From Clostridiales bacterium (lineage in GTDB: Bacteria > Bacillota > Clostridia > Oscillospirales > Acutalibacteraceae), in the NCBI GenBank assembly GCA_012839185.1, contig DUNU01000002.1, positions 372,001 to 436,000 on the forward strand: a stretch of DNA of 64,000 bases, in the 5' to 3' direction. Below, one piece after another: positions 47,967-56,842 of this stretch. Position numbers and translations under genes: made by a program. The notes beneath the pieces are model-generated. The model made no database searches. It was not told the origin of the DNA and was given only the letters and a program-made list of their open reading frames with translations. Positions within the stretch are counted from its first letter, which is position 1. Every line of letters starts with the position of its first letter.

Positions 47967-49019
47967 ATGCTTGACTTAAATTTTTATAAAGATAAACGGG
48001 TATTCGTTACCGGTCATACCGGGTTTAAGGGTACTTGGCTTTGCAAAATTCTTGCTATGGCGGGAGCAAAAGTTACGGGATATGCCTTAACCCCACCGAC
48101 AAATCCGAGCATGTTTGAGATTATTGGTTTGGAGAAGGATATTCACAGTGTCATCGGTGATATTCGTGATTTTGATGCACTTAAAAAGGCTTTTGATGAG
48201 GCAAAGCCTGAAATTGTCTTGCATTTAGCCGCACAACCGATTGTTCTTACTTCCTATGAACAGCCGGCATATACCTATGAAACAAATGTTATGGGCACCG
48301 TCAATATTTTGGAATGTGTGAGATTATCAAAGACTTGTAAATCATTCTTAAATGTTACTACCGATAAGGTATATAAGAATAATGAATGGTGCTGGGGTTT
48401 TCGTGAGAATGAACCGCTTGATGGCTATGACCCTTATTCAAACTCAAAGTCTTGTTCGGAGTTGGTTACGCATTCATACAAGTCCTCTTTCTTCTCTGAC
48501 GGTCGATGTGCAATTTCAACCGCTCGTGCCGGCAATGTTATCGGTGGCGGTGATTTTGCGGACAACAGAATTATTCCCGACTGTGTCCGTGCCGCAATAA
48601 AAAAAGAGGCTATTTCAGTAAGAAATCCCAATAGTGTGAGGCCTTATCAGCATGTTTTAGAGCCGCTTTATGCTTATTTAATGATTGCTCAAAGGCAGTA
48701 TAAAAATGAAGATATTTCCGGATATTATAATGTCGGACCGAATGAAACCGACTGTCTTACCACCGGTCAACTTGCCACACTTTTCTGCAAGTCTTGGGGT
48801 GATGGGCAAAAGTGGGAAGCACAACAAAAAGACGGTCCTCACGAGGCGAATTTCTTAAAATTGGACTGCTCTTTGATTAAGACGACTTTTAATTGGCAAC
48901 CTCGCTGGAATGCCGAAACTGCCGTAATTCGTACAGTCGAATGGACGAAAGTATATGCCGACAACGGAGATATTATTGGGAAAACCGAAGAACAGATTAA
49001 AGAATTTTTCGGTATATAA
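47967..49019 (+). CDS. rfbG: CDP-glucose 4,6-dehydratase
   Basis: This 350-residue extended short-chain dehydrogenase converts CDP-glucose to CDP-4-keto-6-deoxyglucose (DdhB). The NAD-binding motif is TGHTGFKGTWL, and the catalytic tyrosine and lysine are in YDPYSNSK. TDKVY is the conserved Thr strand. The frame opens earlier, but ATG 47967 is chosen because GAGG lies five bases before it and the protein starts at the expected place. Confidence 0.95.
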   Translation: MLDLNFYKDKRVFVTGHTGFKGTWLCKILAMAGAKVTGYALTPPTNPSMFEIIGLEKDIHSVIGDIRDFDALKKAFDEAKPEIVLHLAAQPIVLTSYEQPAYTYETNVMGTVNILECVRLSKTCKSFLNVTTDKVYKNNEWCWGFRENEPLDGYDPYSNSKSCSELVTHSYKSSFFSDGRCAISTARAGNVIGGGDFADNRIIPDCVRAAIKKEAISVRNPNSVRPYQHVLEPLYAYLMIAQRQYKNEDISGYYNVGPNETDCLTTGQLATLFCKSWGDGQKWEAQQKDGPHEANFLKLDCSLIKTTFNWQPRWNAETAVIRTVEWTKVYADNGDIIGKTEEQIKEFFGI

Positions 49020-49045
49020 GTATTTGATTTGTTAGGAGAAATATC

Positions 49046-50377
49046 TTGAAGACAGAACAACAAGCAAGACAAGAAATTCTTGATTTGGTCGCTCAGTATT
49101 GCGACAAATATCATAATATTGACAAACCTTTTGCCGAAGGTGACAGAATTCCCTATGCTTCCCGTGTTTATGACAGCGAAGAAATGGTGAATTTGGTTGA
49201 TTCTTCCCTTGAATTTTGGCTTACGGCAGGTCGTTATACCGATGAATTTGAAAAACTTTTTGCTAAATATTTAGGTGTTCGCTACTGTGCATTGGTAAAT
49301 TCAGGCTCAAGTGCAAATCTTCTTGCCTTTATGATGCTAACCTCTCCTCTTTTGGGTGAACGTCAAGTTAAACCCGGTGATGAGGTTATTACAGTTGCCG
49401 CGGGTTTCCCGACTACCGTTACGCCCATAATTCAATATGGTGCCGTTCCCGTATTTATTGATGTTACAATTCCGCAGTATAATTTAGATATAAGTCGTCT
49501 TGAAGACGCTCTTTCAGATAAGACAAAAGCCGTTATGGCGGCACACACTTTGGGCAATCCCTTTGATTTGAGTGCCGTAAAAGCATTTTGTGAAAAACAT
49601 AATCTTTGGCTTATTGAAGATAACTGTGATGCCTTAGGCTCGACTTATGAAATTGATGGAGAAAAGAAATTTACCGGTACTATCGGCGATATCGGTACAT
49701 CAAGTTTCTATCCTCCTCACCACATGACTATGGGTGAGGGCGGTGCTGTTTATACAAACAGTTCTCTTCTTAACAAGATAATGCGTTCAATGCGAGACTG
49801 GGGCAGAGATTGTATTTGTGCATCCGGTCAGGATAATTTATGCGGACATCGTTTTGACGGTCAGTATGGGGAACTTCCTTATGGTTATGACCATAAATAT
49901 GTCTATTCTCATTTTGGCTATAACCTTAAAGCAACCGATATGCAGGCAGCGATAGGTTGTGCACAGATTAAGAAATTTCCAACCTTTGTTGAACGCAGAA
50001 AATATAATTTTGCCCGCCTTCGTGCTGCTCTTGAACCGATTGCAGATAAACTTATATTACCGGTTGCTTGTGAAAATTCCGATCCCTCATGGTTTGGTTT
50101 TCTGATGACCTGCAAAGAGGGTGTGGAACGCAAAAAAGTTGTTCCCTATATTGAAAAACACGGCGTTCAGACAAGAATGCTTTTCGCAGGCAACCTCACA
50201 AAACACCCCTGTTTTGATCAGATGAGAGCAAGCGGAAAAGGTTTCCGTATTGTCGGCGACTTGACCAATACGGACATAATTATGAACGATACATTCTGGG
50301 TTGGAGTATATCCCGGAATGACCGATGAAAAAATTGATTATATGACAAAGGTAATTATCGAAGCTGTAAATCAATAG
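49046..50377 (+). CDS. rfbH: CDP-4-keto-6-deoxyglucose 3-dehydratase (E1)
   Basis: This 443-residue member of the aminotransferase fold removes the 3-hydroxyl using pyridoxamine phosphate and an iron-sulfur cluster (DdhC/RfbH). The position normally held by the PLP lysine is histidine in SFYPPHHMTMGEGG, the hallmark of E1. Cysteines CIC and later CGH lie downstream, consistent with the cluster. It starts with TTG at 49046, with AGGAGAA six bases upstream. Family members need a reductase (E3, DdhD) that is not in this window. Confidence 0.93.
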   Translation: MKTEQQARQEILDLVAQYCDKYHNIDKPFAEGDRIPYASRVYDSEEMVNLVDSSLEFWLTAGRYTDEFEKLFAKYLGVRYCALVNSGSSANLLAFMMLTSPLLGERQVKPGDEVITVAAGFPTTVTPIIQYGAVPVFIDVTIPQYNLDISRLEDALSDKTKAVMAAHTLGNPFDLSAVKAFCEKHNLWLIEDNCDALGSTYEIDGEKKFTGTIGDIGTSSFYPPHHMTMGEGGAVYTNSSLLNKIMRSMRDWGRDCICASGQDNLCGHRFDGQYGELPYGYDHKYVYSHFGYNLKATDMQAAIGCAQIKKFPTFVERRKYNFARLRAALEPIADKLILPVACENSDPSWFGFLMTCKEGVERKKVVPYIEKHGVQTRMLFAGNLTKHPCFDQMRASGKGFRIVGDLTNTDIIMNDTFWVGVYPGMTDEKIDYMTKVIIEAVNQ

Positions 50378-50443
50378 AACATAGTCAAATATATAAATAT
50401 TTTGATATTATTTAGTGATTATAAATCTTTTTAGGAGGATATT

Positions 50444-52270
50444 GTGAAAATTAAAGTATCAAACTACATCGCACAATTTTTGGTGGAAAATGGGATTGAC
50501 ACTTGTTTTACCTTGACCGGTGGCGGTGCAATGCACTTAAACGACGGACTAGGACATCAACCCGGACTTCATTGTGTATATAATCATCATGAGCAAGCCT
50601 GTGCAATTGCAGCCGAAAGTTATGCTCGAATTAACAATAAAATTGCAGCGGTTTGTGTAACTACCGGTCCCGGCGGAACAAATGCCATTACGGGAGTAGT
50701 CGGCGGTTGGCTTGACTCTATCCCGATGCTTATTTTATCTGGACAGGTAAAATATTCCACTACTGCAAAATATATGCGTGAACTTACCGGTTATGAAGTT
50801 CGTGCTATGGGCGACCAAGAATTTGAAATTTGCAAGGCTGTCGAATGCATGACCAAGTATTGCGAGATGGTTACTGAGCCTACAAAGATTCGTTATTGTC
50901 TTGAAAAGGCTCTTAAACTTGCTCAACAAGGTCGTCCCGGTCCCTGCTGGCTTGACATTCCCCTATCCGTTCAGGGTGCTTATGTTGATACGGATGATTT
51001 ATACGGCTATGACGGCGAGGGTGATGAAATATTGCCTCCCAAACCCGATAAAAGTCTTTATAAAGATATAGTTGAGCGTATCCGCAATGCCGAAAGACCG
51101 GTATTTAATGCCGGAGCAGGTATTCGCTACGCAAAGGCTTATGAGGTATTTCGAAAAGTAATAGAAAAATTGAATATTCCCGTTGTAACCGGCTGGAACA
51201 GCATTGATTTGATTGAAGATGAAAATCGTTTATATGTAGGTCGTGCCGGTATTATGGGAGACCGTCCCGGCAATTTTGCAATTCAGAACAGTGATTTTCT
51301 TCTTTCCGTCGGCAGTCGTCTGTCCATTCGTCAGGTTGGTTACAACTTTGAATCGTGGGCAAGGGCTGCTTATAAAGTGGTGGTTGATGTTGACGAGGCG
51401 GAACTTCACAAACCTACAATCAATCCCGATATGCCCGTCTGGGCTGATGCCAAGGATTTTTTAGAAGGCCTGCTTGAATATATTGAAAATGAAGATAAGG
51501 TATTTAAGGGCGAATGGTGGATTGACCGTTGCAACAAGTGGAAAAAGGACTATCCCGTTGTACTTCCGAAACACTATGAACAATGCGAACATGCAAATGT
51601 TTATGCCTTTATCAAAGAACTTTCAAAGAGATTAAATGAAAATCAAATTACCGTTGTCGGTAACGGCTCTGCCTGTGTTGTCGGTTCTCACGGTTATGAA
51701 ATAAAGAAAGGCAGTCGTTTTATTATAAATAGTGCGATTGCATCCATGGGCTATGATTTGCCCGCAGCTATCGGTGCTTACTATGCCGATAAGTCACAGG
51801 CGACGATATTGGTAACCGGCGACGGTTCAATTCAGATGAATCTTCAAGAACTTCAGACGATTATTTCCCGTCGTTTGAATATCAAAATATTCATGATAAA
51901 CAATTTCGGTTATCATTCAATTCGTCAGACACAGAACAATATGTTCGGTCCGCCCTTGGTAGGTATAGGTCCTGAATCTCATGACCTCTCTTTCCCCGAT
52001 ATGAGCAAACTTATTCCCGCTTACGGCTATCCCTATTTCAGATGTGATTGCAATGAGAAATTGGGAGAAACCATCGAGGAAGTTCTTGCGACAAACGGAC
52101 CTGTGTTTTGCGAGATAGTTGTAAATCCCGAACAACTATTTGAACCTAAATCGGCGACAATGCGTCTTGAAGACGGCTCTTTATTCTCTCCTCCTTTAGA
52201 GGATTTAGGTCCTTTCCTTCCCCGCGAAGAGCTTAAAGAACAGATGTATATCCCCTTGATTGAAAGATAA
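50444..52270 (+). CDS. ThDP-dependent enzyme, YerE-like
   Basis: This 608-residue protein has the fold of acetolactate synthase. The catalytic glutamate is in HHEQACAIAAESY, and the ThDP-magnesium motif is GDGSIQMNLQEL to NNFGYHS. The FAD/central domain has the usual length. Because it follows rfbF-rfbG-rfbH and precedes an SDR reductase, it probably attaches a two-carbon acetyl unit to C-4 of the CDP-4-keto-3,6-dideoxy sugar, as YerE does in yersiniose A synthesis. True acetolactate synthase is less likely, as no ilv genes are near. It starts with GTG at 50444 after AGGAGG. Confidence 0.82.
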   Translation: MKIKVSNYIAQFLVENGIDTCFTLTGGGAMHLNDGLGHQPGLHCVYNHHEQACAIAAESYARINNKIAAVCVTTGPGGTNAITGVVGGWLDSIPMLILSGQVKYSTTAKYMRELTGYEVRAMGDQEFEICKAVECMTKYCEMVTEPTKIRYCLEKALKLAQQGRPGPCWLDIPLSVQGAYVDTDDLYGYDGEGDEILPPKPDKSLYKDIVERIRNAERPVFNAGAGIRYAKAYEVFRKVIEKLNIPVVTGWNSIDLIEDENRLYVGRAGIMGDRPGNFAIQNSDFLLSVGSRLSIRQVGYNFESWARAAYKVVVDVDEAELHKPTINPDMPVWADAKDFLEGLLEYIENEDKVFKGEWWIDRCNKWKKDYPVVLPKHYEQCEHANVYAFIKELSKRLNENQITVVGNGSACVVGSHGYEIKKGSRFIINSAIASMGYDLPAAIGAYYADKSQATILVTGDGSIQMNLQELQTIISRRLNIKIFMINNFGYHSIRQTQNNMFGPPLVGIGPESHDLSFPDMSKLIPAYGYPYFRCDCNEKLGETIEEVLATNGPVFCEIVVNPEQLFEPKSATMRLEDGSLFSPPLEDLGPFLPREELKEQMYIPLIER

Positions 52271-52274
52271 AGTT

Positions 52275-53213
52275 ATGGAAATTAAAACTGCAATAGTTAC
52301 CGGTGCAACGGGTATGATTGCTCGTGCGTTAATTCGGGTGTTGGTGGCTGACGGTGTGAAAGTTTTTGCACTAAAGCCTCCCACATTTGAACTTAATGAT
52401 GATGTGTTTAATTCGGAGTTGGTTACGGTTATTGACTCGGATATTCGGGAAACTCTTGATGCTGCCAAAAAGATAAACACCGAATGTGATGCGATATTTC
52501 ATTTTGCTTGGCTCGGCACTTTCGGCGATACCCGTGATGATGCATATTTGCAAAATGATAATATCAAATATACCATTGACACCTGCAAATTGGGTGTAAT
52601 GACAGGTTGTAAAGTATTTGTCGGAGCAGGAAGTCAAGCCGAATACGGTACGGTTTCAACTAAACTTACCCCCGATACGCCGACAAACCCGCAGACCGGA
52701 TATGCAATAGCAAAATTTGCAGCCGGAAAACTCTCAAAACTATTTTGTGATGCAAACAATATGCGTCATTGCTGGACAAGAATTTTGTCAGTTTACGGTG
52801 TCGGAATGAACCCTGCAACCCTTTTGCCCTCGGCGATAAACAAGTTTTTATCGGGTGAGCGTGCAACGTTTACAAAAGGCGAACAGGATTGGGATTTTCT
52901 TTATTGCGATGACTGTGCGAAAGCCTTTTATGCGATTGCGAAAAACGGCGTTCATGGAAAAACATATCCTATCGGCTCGGGTACAACAAGAAAACTCAGG
53001 GAGTTTATCGAGATTACCCGTGATGCGGTCAACCCCGATATTCCGCTTTATTTCGGCGAAGTTCCGTACAACAAAAATCAAGCGATGTACCTTTGCAGTG
53101 ATAATACCGAAATTTATAACGATACCGGTTTTAAGCCGACAATATCATTTGAGGAAGGAATTAAACTTTTGGTTGAGGATATTATTAACCAAAAGCAACA
53201 GGAGATGTTATGA
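52275..53213 (+). CDS. NAD-dependent epimerase/reductase, YerF-like
   Basis: This 312-residue extended SDR has the cofactor motif TGATGMIARAL, a DxD-like acidic strand, and the catalytic YAIAK. Related sugar reductases (abequose, paratose or yersiniose reductases) act on CDP-keto-3,6-dideoxyhexoses. Given the ThDP gene just before it, reduction of the branched ketone is the likeliest job. ATG 52275 is four bases after the previous stop. Its stop overlaps the next gene by ATGA. Confidence 0.82.
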   Translation: MEIKTAIVTGATGMIARALIRVLVADGVKVFALKPPTFELNDDVFNSELVTVIDSDIRETLDAAKKINTECDAIFHFAWLGTFGDTRDDAYLQNDNIKYTIDTCKLGVMTGCKVFVGAGSQAEYGTVSTKLTPDTPTNPQTGYAIAKFAAGKLSKLFCDANNMRHCWTRILSVYGVGMNPATLLPSAINKFLSGERATFTKGEQDWDFLYCDDCAKAFYAIAKNGVHGKTYPIGSGTTRKLREFIEITRDAVNPDIPLYFGEVPYNKNQAMYLCSDNTEIYNDTGFKPTISFEEGIKLLVEDIINQKQQEML

Positions 53214-54235
53214 AAAAGATCAGCGTACTGATTCCATGTTATAATGAGGAAGAAAACGTAATACCGATTAGTCAGGCGGTCATTGACGAATTTGAAAAAT
53301 CATTGCCGAATTATGACTATGAAATAGTGTTTATTGATAACGATTCTCAGGATAATACCCGCGTGCTTATCGAAAGTCTTTGTGCAAATAACCCTAAAAT
53401 CAAGGCAATATTTAATGCTAAGAATTTCGGGCAGTTTAATTCTCCTTACTACGGATTAACTCAGACTACCGGTGATTGTACAATTCTTCTTTGTGCGGAC
53501 TTTCAAGATCCCGTTGATATGATTCCGAAACTTGTTTATGAATGGGAGCAGGGACATAAAATAGTCTGTGCCATTAAAACGGCAAGTAAAGAAAATCCCA
53601 TCATGCGTTTAATGCGTTCGATTTATTATAAAATCATCAAAATGATAAGTGATGTTGAACAGATTGAACATTTTACCGGTTTCGGACTTTATGATGCGGC
53701 ATTCATTGATGTGCTTCGCAATCTTGACGACTCAAAGCCGTTTTTACGCGGTATAGTCGCAGAATTCGGTTTCAGACGCAAGGATATTGAATATACTCAG
53801 GCAAAACGTCGAGCAGGAAAAACTCATAACAATTTCTATTCCCTTTACGATGCGGCAATGCTTTCGTTTACGAGTTACACCAAAATCGGTTTGCGTATTG
53901 CTACTTTTTTGGGACTTGGTGTCGGTGCGGTGTCTTGTCTTATCGGTCTGTACTATTTAATTTATAAATTAGTGTATTGGGACAGAGTAACTTTGGGTTT
54001 GGCTCCGCTTGTTGTCGGTATTTTCTTTGTCGGAGCAGTCCAACTTTTCTTCTTGGGCTTTATGGGTGAATACATCCTGAATATAAATGCTCGTGTAATG
54101 AGGCGACCTTTGGTTGTTGAGGAGCGACGTATAAATTTTGATGAGCCGGAGAAAGATAAGATAGATAAGGATGTTCAGGAGAAGGACGGGCAAGATGAAC
54201 AAGCAAAATCTCAGGGAGAAAATCTCAAAGGATAG
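53210..54235 (+). CDS. Polyprenyl-phosphate glycosyltransferase, GtrB/CsbB-like
   Basis: This 341-residue family 2 glycosyltransferase has the N-terminal fold ISVLIPCYNEEENV, the motif CADFQDPVDM that holds the metal-binding DxD-like site, and NAKNFGQFN. Two transmembrane helices lie at about residues 228-250 and 262-290, as in DPM1/GtrB enzymes. Such proteins load a sugar onto undecaprenyl phosphate on the inner face. The charged C-terminal tail (KDKIDKDVQEKDGQDEQ) is unusual. It overlaps the SDR by four bases and the YfhO-like gene by 41 bases. Confidence 0.92.
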   Translation: MKKISVLIPCYNEEENVIPISQAVIDEFEKSLPNYDYEIVFIDNDSQDNTRVLIESLCANNPKIKAIFNAKNFGQFNSPYYGLTQTTGDCTILLCADFQDPVDMIPKLVYEWEQGHKIVCAIKTASKENPIMRLMRSIYYKIIKMISDVEQIEHFTGFGLYDAAFIDVLRNLDDSKPFLRGIVAEFGFRRKDIEYTQAKRRAGKTHNNFYSLYDAAMLSFTSYTKIGLRIATFLGLGVGAVSCLIGLYYLIYKLVYWDRVTLGLAPLVVGIFFVGAVQLFFLGFMGEYILNINARVMRRPLVVEERRINFDEPEKDKIDKDVQEKDGQDEQAKSQGENLKG

Positions 54236-56822
54236 CTTCAAAATCTTTACGGCAGGGCTTATTGCGACTGCCGTTTTGTTGCTTGTATATATTGTAAAAG
54301 GCATATGGCCTTTTGGTGAATTTTCCGTAGCGGCTTCCGATATGGTGCACGGATATCTGCCCTGTTATTATCATCTTTATGATTTTTTGCATGGTGAAAA
54401 ATCATTGTTCTTTGATTTTTATACCGGAACGGGCGTAAATATGATAGGCATTGCGTCCGCCAACGGATTATTATCGCCGACAAATTTATTATTGCTTTTA
54501 TTTCCACGTGAAAACCTTTTGGATGCGATGGGGATACTTCTCGTTTTCAAAGTGTTTTTATGCGGAGTGTCCGCACAATGGTATTTCGGAAAACGCTTTC
54601 CCGATATCGGCTACTTCTGGCAGACCATTTTTGCATTTTTATATTCGCTATCTTCATTTACGCTTTATTATTATTTCCACATAATATGGCTTGATATTAT
54701 TGCACTTTTTCCGATTGTCGTGTGGGCAGCGGAGAGATTATTTACAAAAAAACAAATGCTCCCGCTTGTTTTATCCTTAACCGCCTGTCTTATCTGCTCG
54801 CTTTATATGGGACTTATGGTGGTTATCTGCCTGTTCTTTGTCGGCGGCTTATATGTGATTTTATTTTCGGGGAAAAAAGAAAGAAAATACTCCGTTTGCC
54901 GTCTCGGGATTGCAACTGTTTTGTCAATTGTCAATTCGTTGTTTATCAATTACCCCACATTTTTGCAGATGGCGGGTTCATCCCGTTACGGTGAGTCGTC
55001 GTTATCCAAAATATTCGGCTCCGGCTTCTCTCTTGACGGAGAAAAGGCAATGTTGTTTTTCGGCTTGCAAATCCCCATATTTTTCATAATCAGCCTGTTT
55101 TCTATGTATAAAAAAGCGAAAAAAACAGTTCTTTTCGCCTTGGGTACGGTGATATTTTTATTCACTCCCTTTTTCCTTGAAGGTGCAAATGTCGCTTGGC
55201 ATTTCGGCTCATATCGTTCATTCCCGATGCGATTTGCTTTTATGACTACCTTCTTTTTCTGCGTTTTGGCTGCTGTTTATATAGAAAAAAAAGGTGCTGA
55301 TTTTGAAGCAATTGAGAGCAAAAAAAGTAAAAATATTATTGCCGTTGTTGCTGCAATAATTCTCGGCTTGGCATTTGCATATATTGTATTTTTCTCATAT
55401 AAATCCATAGGTTCGGGGACGACAAATTTTACAAAAAGCACTGAAAAATTGCTTTTGTTGGGCATATCATATCTGATTGGCATCCCGCTTGTTATTGCGG
55501 TTATGAACATTAAAAGTAAATTTGTTCGTCGATATGCAATTATTGTGATTTGTATCATGCAAGCCTTCGGTTTTGCAAATCTCAATGTCGGCGAGCATTC
55601 TCCTGTCCGAAGTTTCAGAACGGAGCATAACACAACTTATGTAAACCGTGTTTTTGATATTTATAAAGACGAGGCGATTGATCCGTTTAAGCGTGTAAGC
55701 AACAGCGATATGTCGCTTAATATCAATTATTCCATGCTGTTAAAACGAGCCGCAATCGGAAATTGGACACACCAAATTCCCGAAAGATTGCAGAAGGCGG
55801 TTGAGGCTCTCGGGCATAGCACGACATATACTTTATTGCTTGAAACTGGTGGCACGAAGTTCTCAAAGGCACTTTTAGGTATAAAGAGTGAACTGACTTT
55901 AGACGGAGAGAGAAATCTTGAACACACTCTTCCGACGGGTTTTGTTATGGAGGGTGAGTTTGTTGAAGCACCGTCTAAAGTATCTGTCGGTTCTTCGGAT
56001 ATTTTCGCTTATCAGAACGGTATATATTTTGAGCTTTTGGGTGAATGCGATGCAAACGAAAGATTGTTTGAGATAGTGCATTCTCCCGATAGCCATACCA
56101 AAAATTCTGCGACATATAATTTCAATTTCGATACCGAAAAAACCTTATATTTAACCGCAGCGACAAATAATAATTCATATTCTGTCTCTGTAAACGGTGA
56201 GATTATTCGGGTTCCTACTTATATGAATGAGAACAACTCCGCTTATCCCGTTGAATATCATAACGGTGTTCTGGAACTCGGTACATATAGGGGGGATGTT
56301 GAGGTTGTCGTTGAATCATTAAATGGGACAAGTTTCAATCCCGTGACGATTGGCGTTATGGATGATGCAAGACTTTCCGCCCTTTGCAAGAAAATCTATG
56401 AAAAGAATAAAAACACAAGTTACGAAGTCGGCAAAAGGGACATGACATTCACAGTAACCGCAAAGAACGGAGACTCTCTTTTTGTTCCGGTGAATTTCGA
56501 TAAGGGCTGGAGTGTTAAAATAAACGGCAAAGAAGCCGATATTGATATGGTTCTTGATTCATTTATGGCAGTAAAACTTGTTGACGGCGAGAATATTGTC
56601 GAGTTTAGTTTTACTCCTGTCGGACTTAAATTTGGTGCTTTGATTAGCATTTCAGGTATTTTATTGACAGCTTTATTTGTGTTCTTAAACCGTAAAAAAT
56701 TCTTGGAAAAACTGCCCGTATTTATCCCTGCTTTTGTTGATATGATATTCATTTTTGCATATATTATCGCAATTGTCGGAATGTACATAGTCCCTACATT
56801 CGTGCTATTGATTAAAAAATAG
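54195..56822 (+). CDS. YfhO-like polytopic membrane glycosyltransferase
   Basis: This 875-residue protein is of the YfhO (GT-C-like) family. Many hydrophobic helices (about 12) fill the N-terminal two thirds, with a first loop ASDMVHGYLPCYYHLYDFLH carrying acidic/His residues near the membrane. A large extracytoplasmic beta-rich domain (about residues 540-800) and a final pair of helices follow. B. subtilis YfhO works with CsbB to add sugars to lipoteichoic acid, so transfer of the CDP-derived deoxysugar to a wall polymer is inferred. ATG 54195 is chosen over ATG 54171 because AGGAGAAGGA lies before it. Confidence 0.88.
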   Translation: MNKQNLREKISKDSFKIFTAGLIATAVLLLVYIVKGIWPFGEFSVAASDMVHGYLPCYYHLYDFLHGEKSLFFDFYTGTGVNMIGIASANGLLSPTNLLLLLFPRENLLDAMGILLVFKVFLCGVSAQWYFGKRFPDIGYFWQTIFAFLYSLSSFTLYYYFHIIWLDIIALFPIVVWAAERLFTKKQMLPLVLSLTACLICSLYMGLMVVICLFFVGGLYVILFSGKKERKYSVCRLGIATVLSIVNSLFINYPTFLQMAGSSRYGESSLSKIFGSGFSLDGEKAMLFFGLQIPIFFIISLFSMYKKAKKTVLFALGTVIFLFTPFFLEGANVAWHFGSYRSFPMRFAFMTTFFFCVLAAVYIEKKGADFEAIESKKSKNIIAVVAAIILGLAFAYIVFFSYKSIGSGTTNFTKSTEKLLLLGISYLIGIPLVIAVMNIKSKFVRRYAIIVICIMQAFGFANLNVGEHSPVRSFRTEHNTTYVNRVFDIYKDEAIDPFKRVSNSDMSLNINYSMLLKRAAIGNWTHQIPERLQKAVEALGHSTTYTLLLETGGTKFSKALLGIKSELTLDGERNLEHTLPTGFVMEGEFVEAPSKVSVGSSDIFAYQNGIYFELLGECDANERLFEIVHSPDSHTKNSATYNFNFDTEKTLYLTAATNNNSYSVSVNGEIIRVPTYMNENNSAYPVEYHNGVLELGTYRGDVEVVVESLNGTSFNPVTIGVMDDARLSALCKKIYEKNKNTSYEVGKRDMTFTVTAKNGDSLFVPVNFDKGWSVKINGKEADIDMVLDSFMAVKLVDGENIVEFSFTPVGLKFGALISISGILLTALFVFLNRKKFLEKLPVFIPAFVDMIFIFAYIIAIVGMYIVPTFVLLIKK

Positions 56823-56842
56823 CTTTTTCAAAGGAGAACGAT

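Noticed and set aside
50444-52270. Acetolactate synthase (ilvB) for valine/isoleucine synthesis
   Set aside because: No ilvN, ilvC or ilvD is near, and the gene is embedded between E1 dehydratase and an SDR of a CDP-sugar pathway, which fits a sugar-branching enzyme better.
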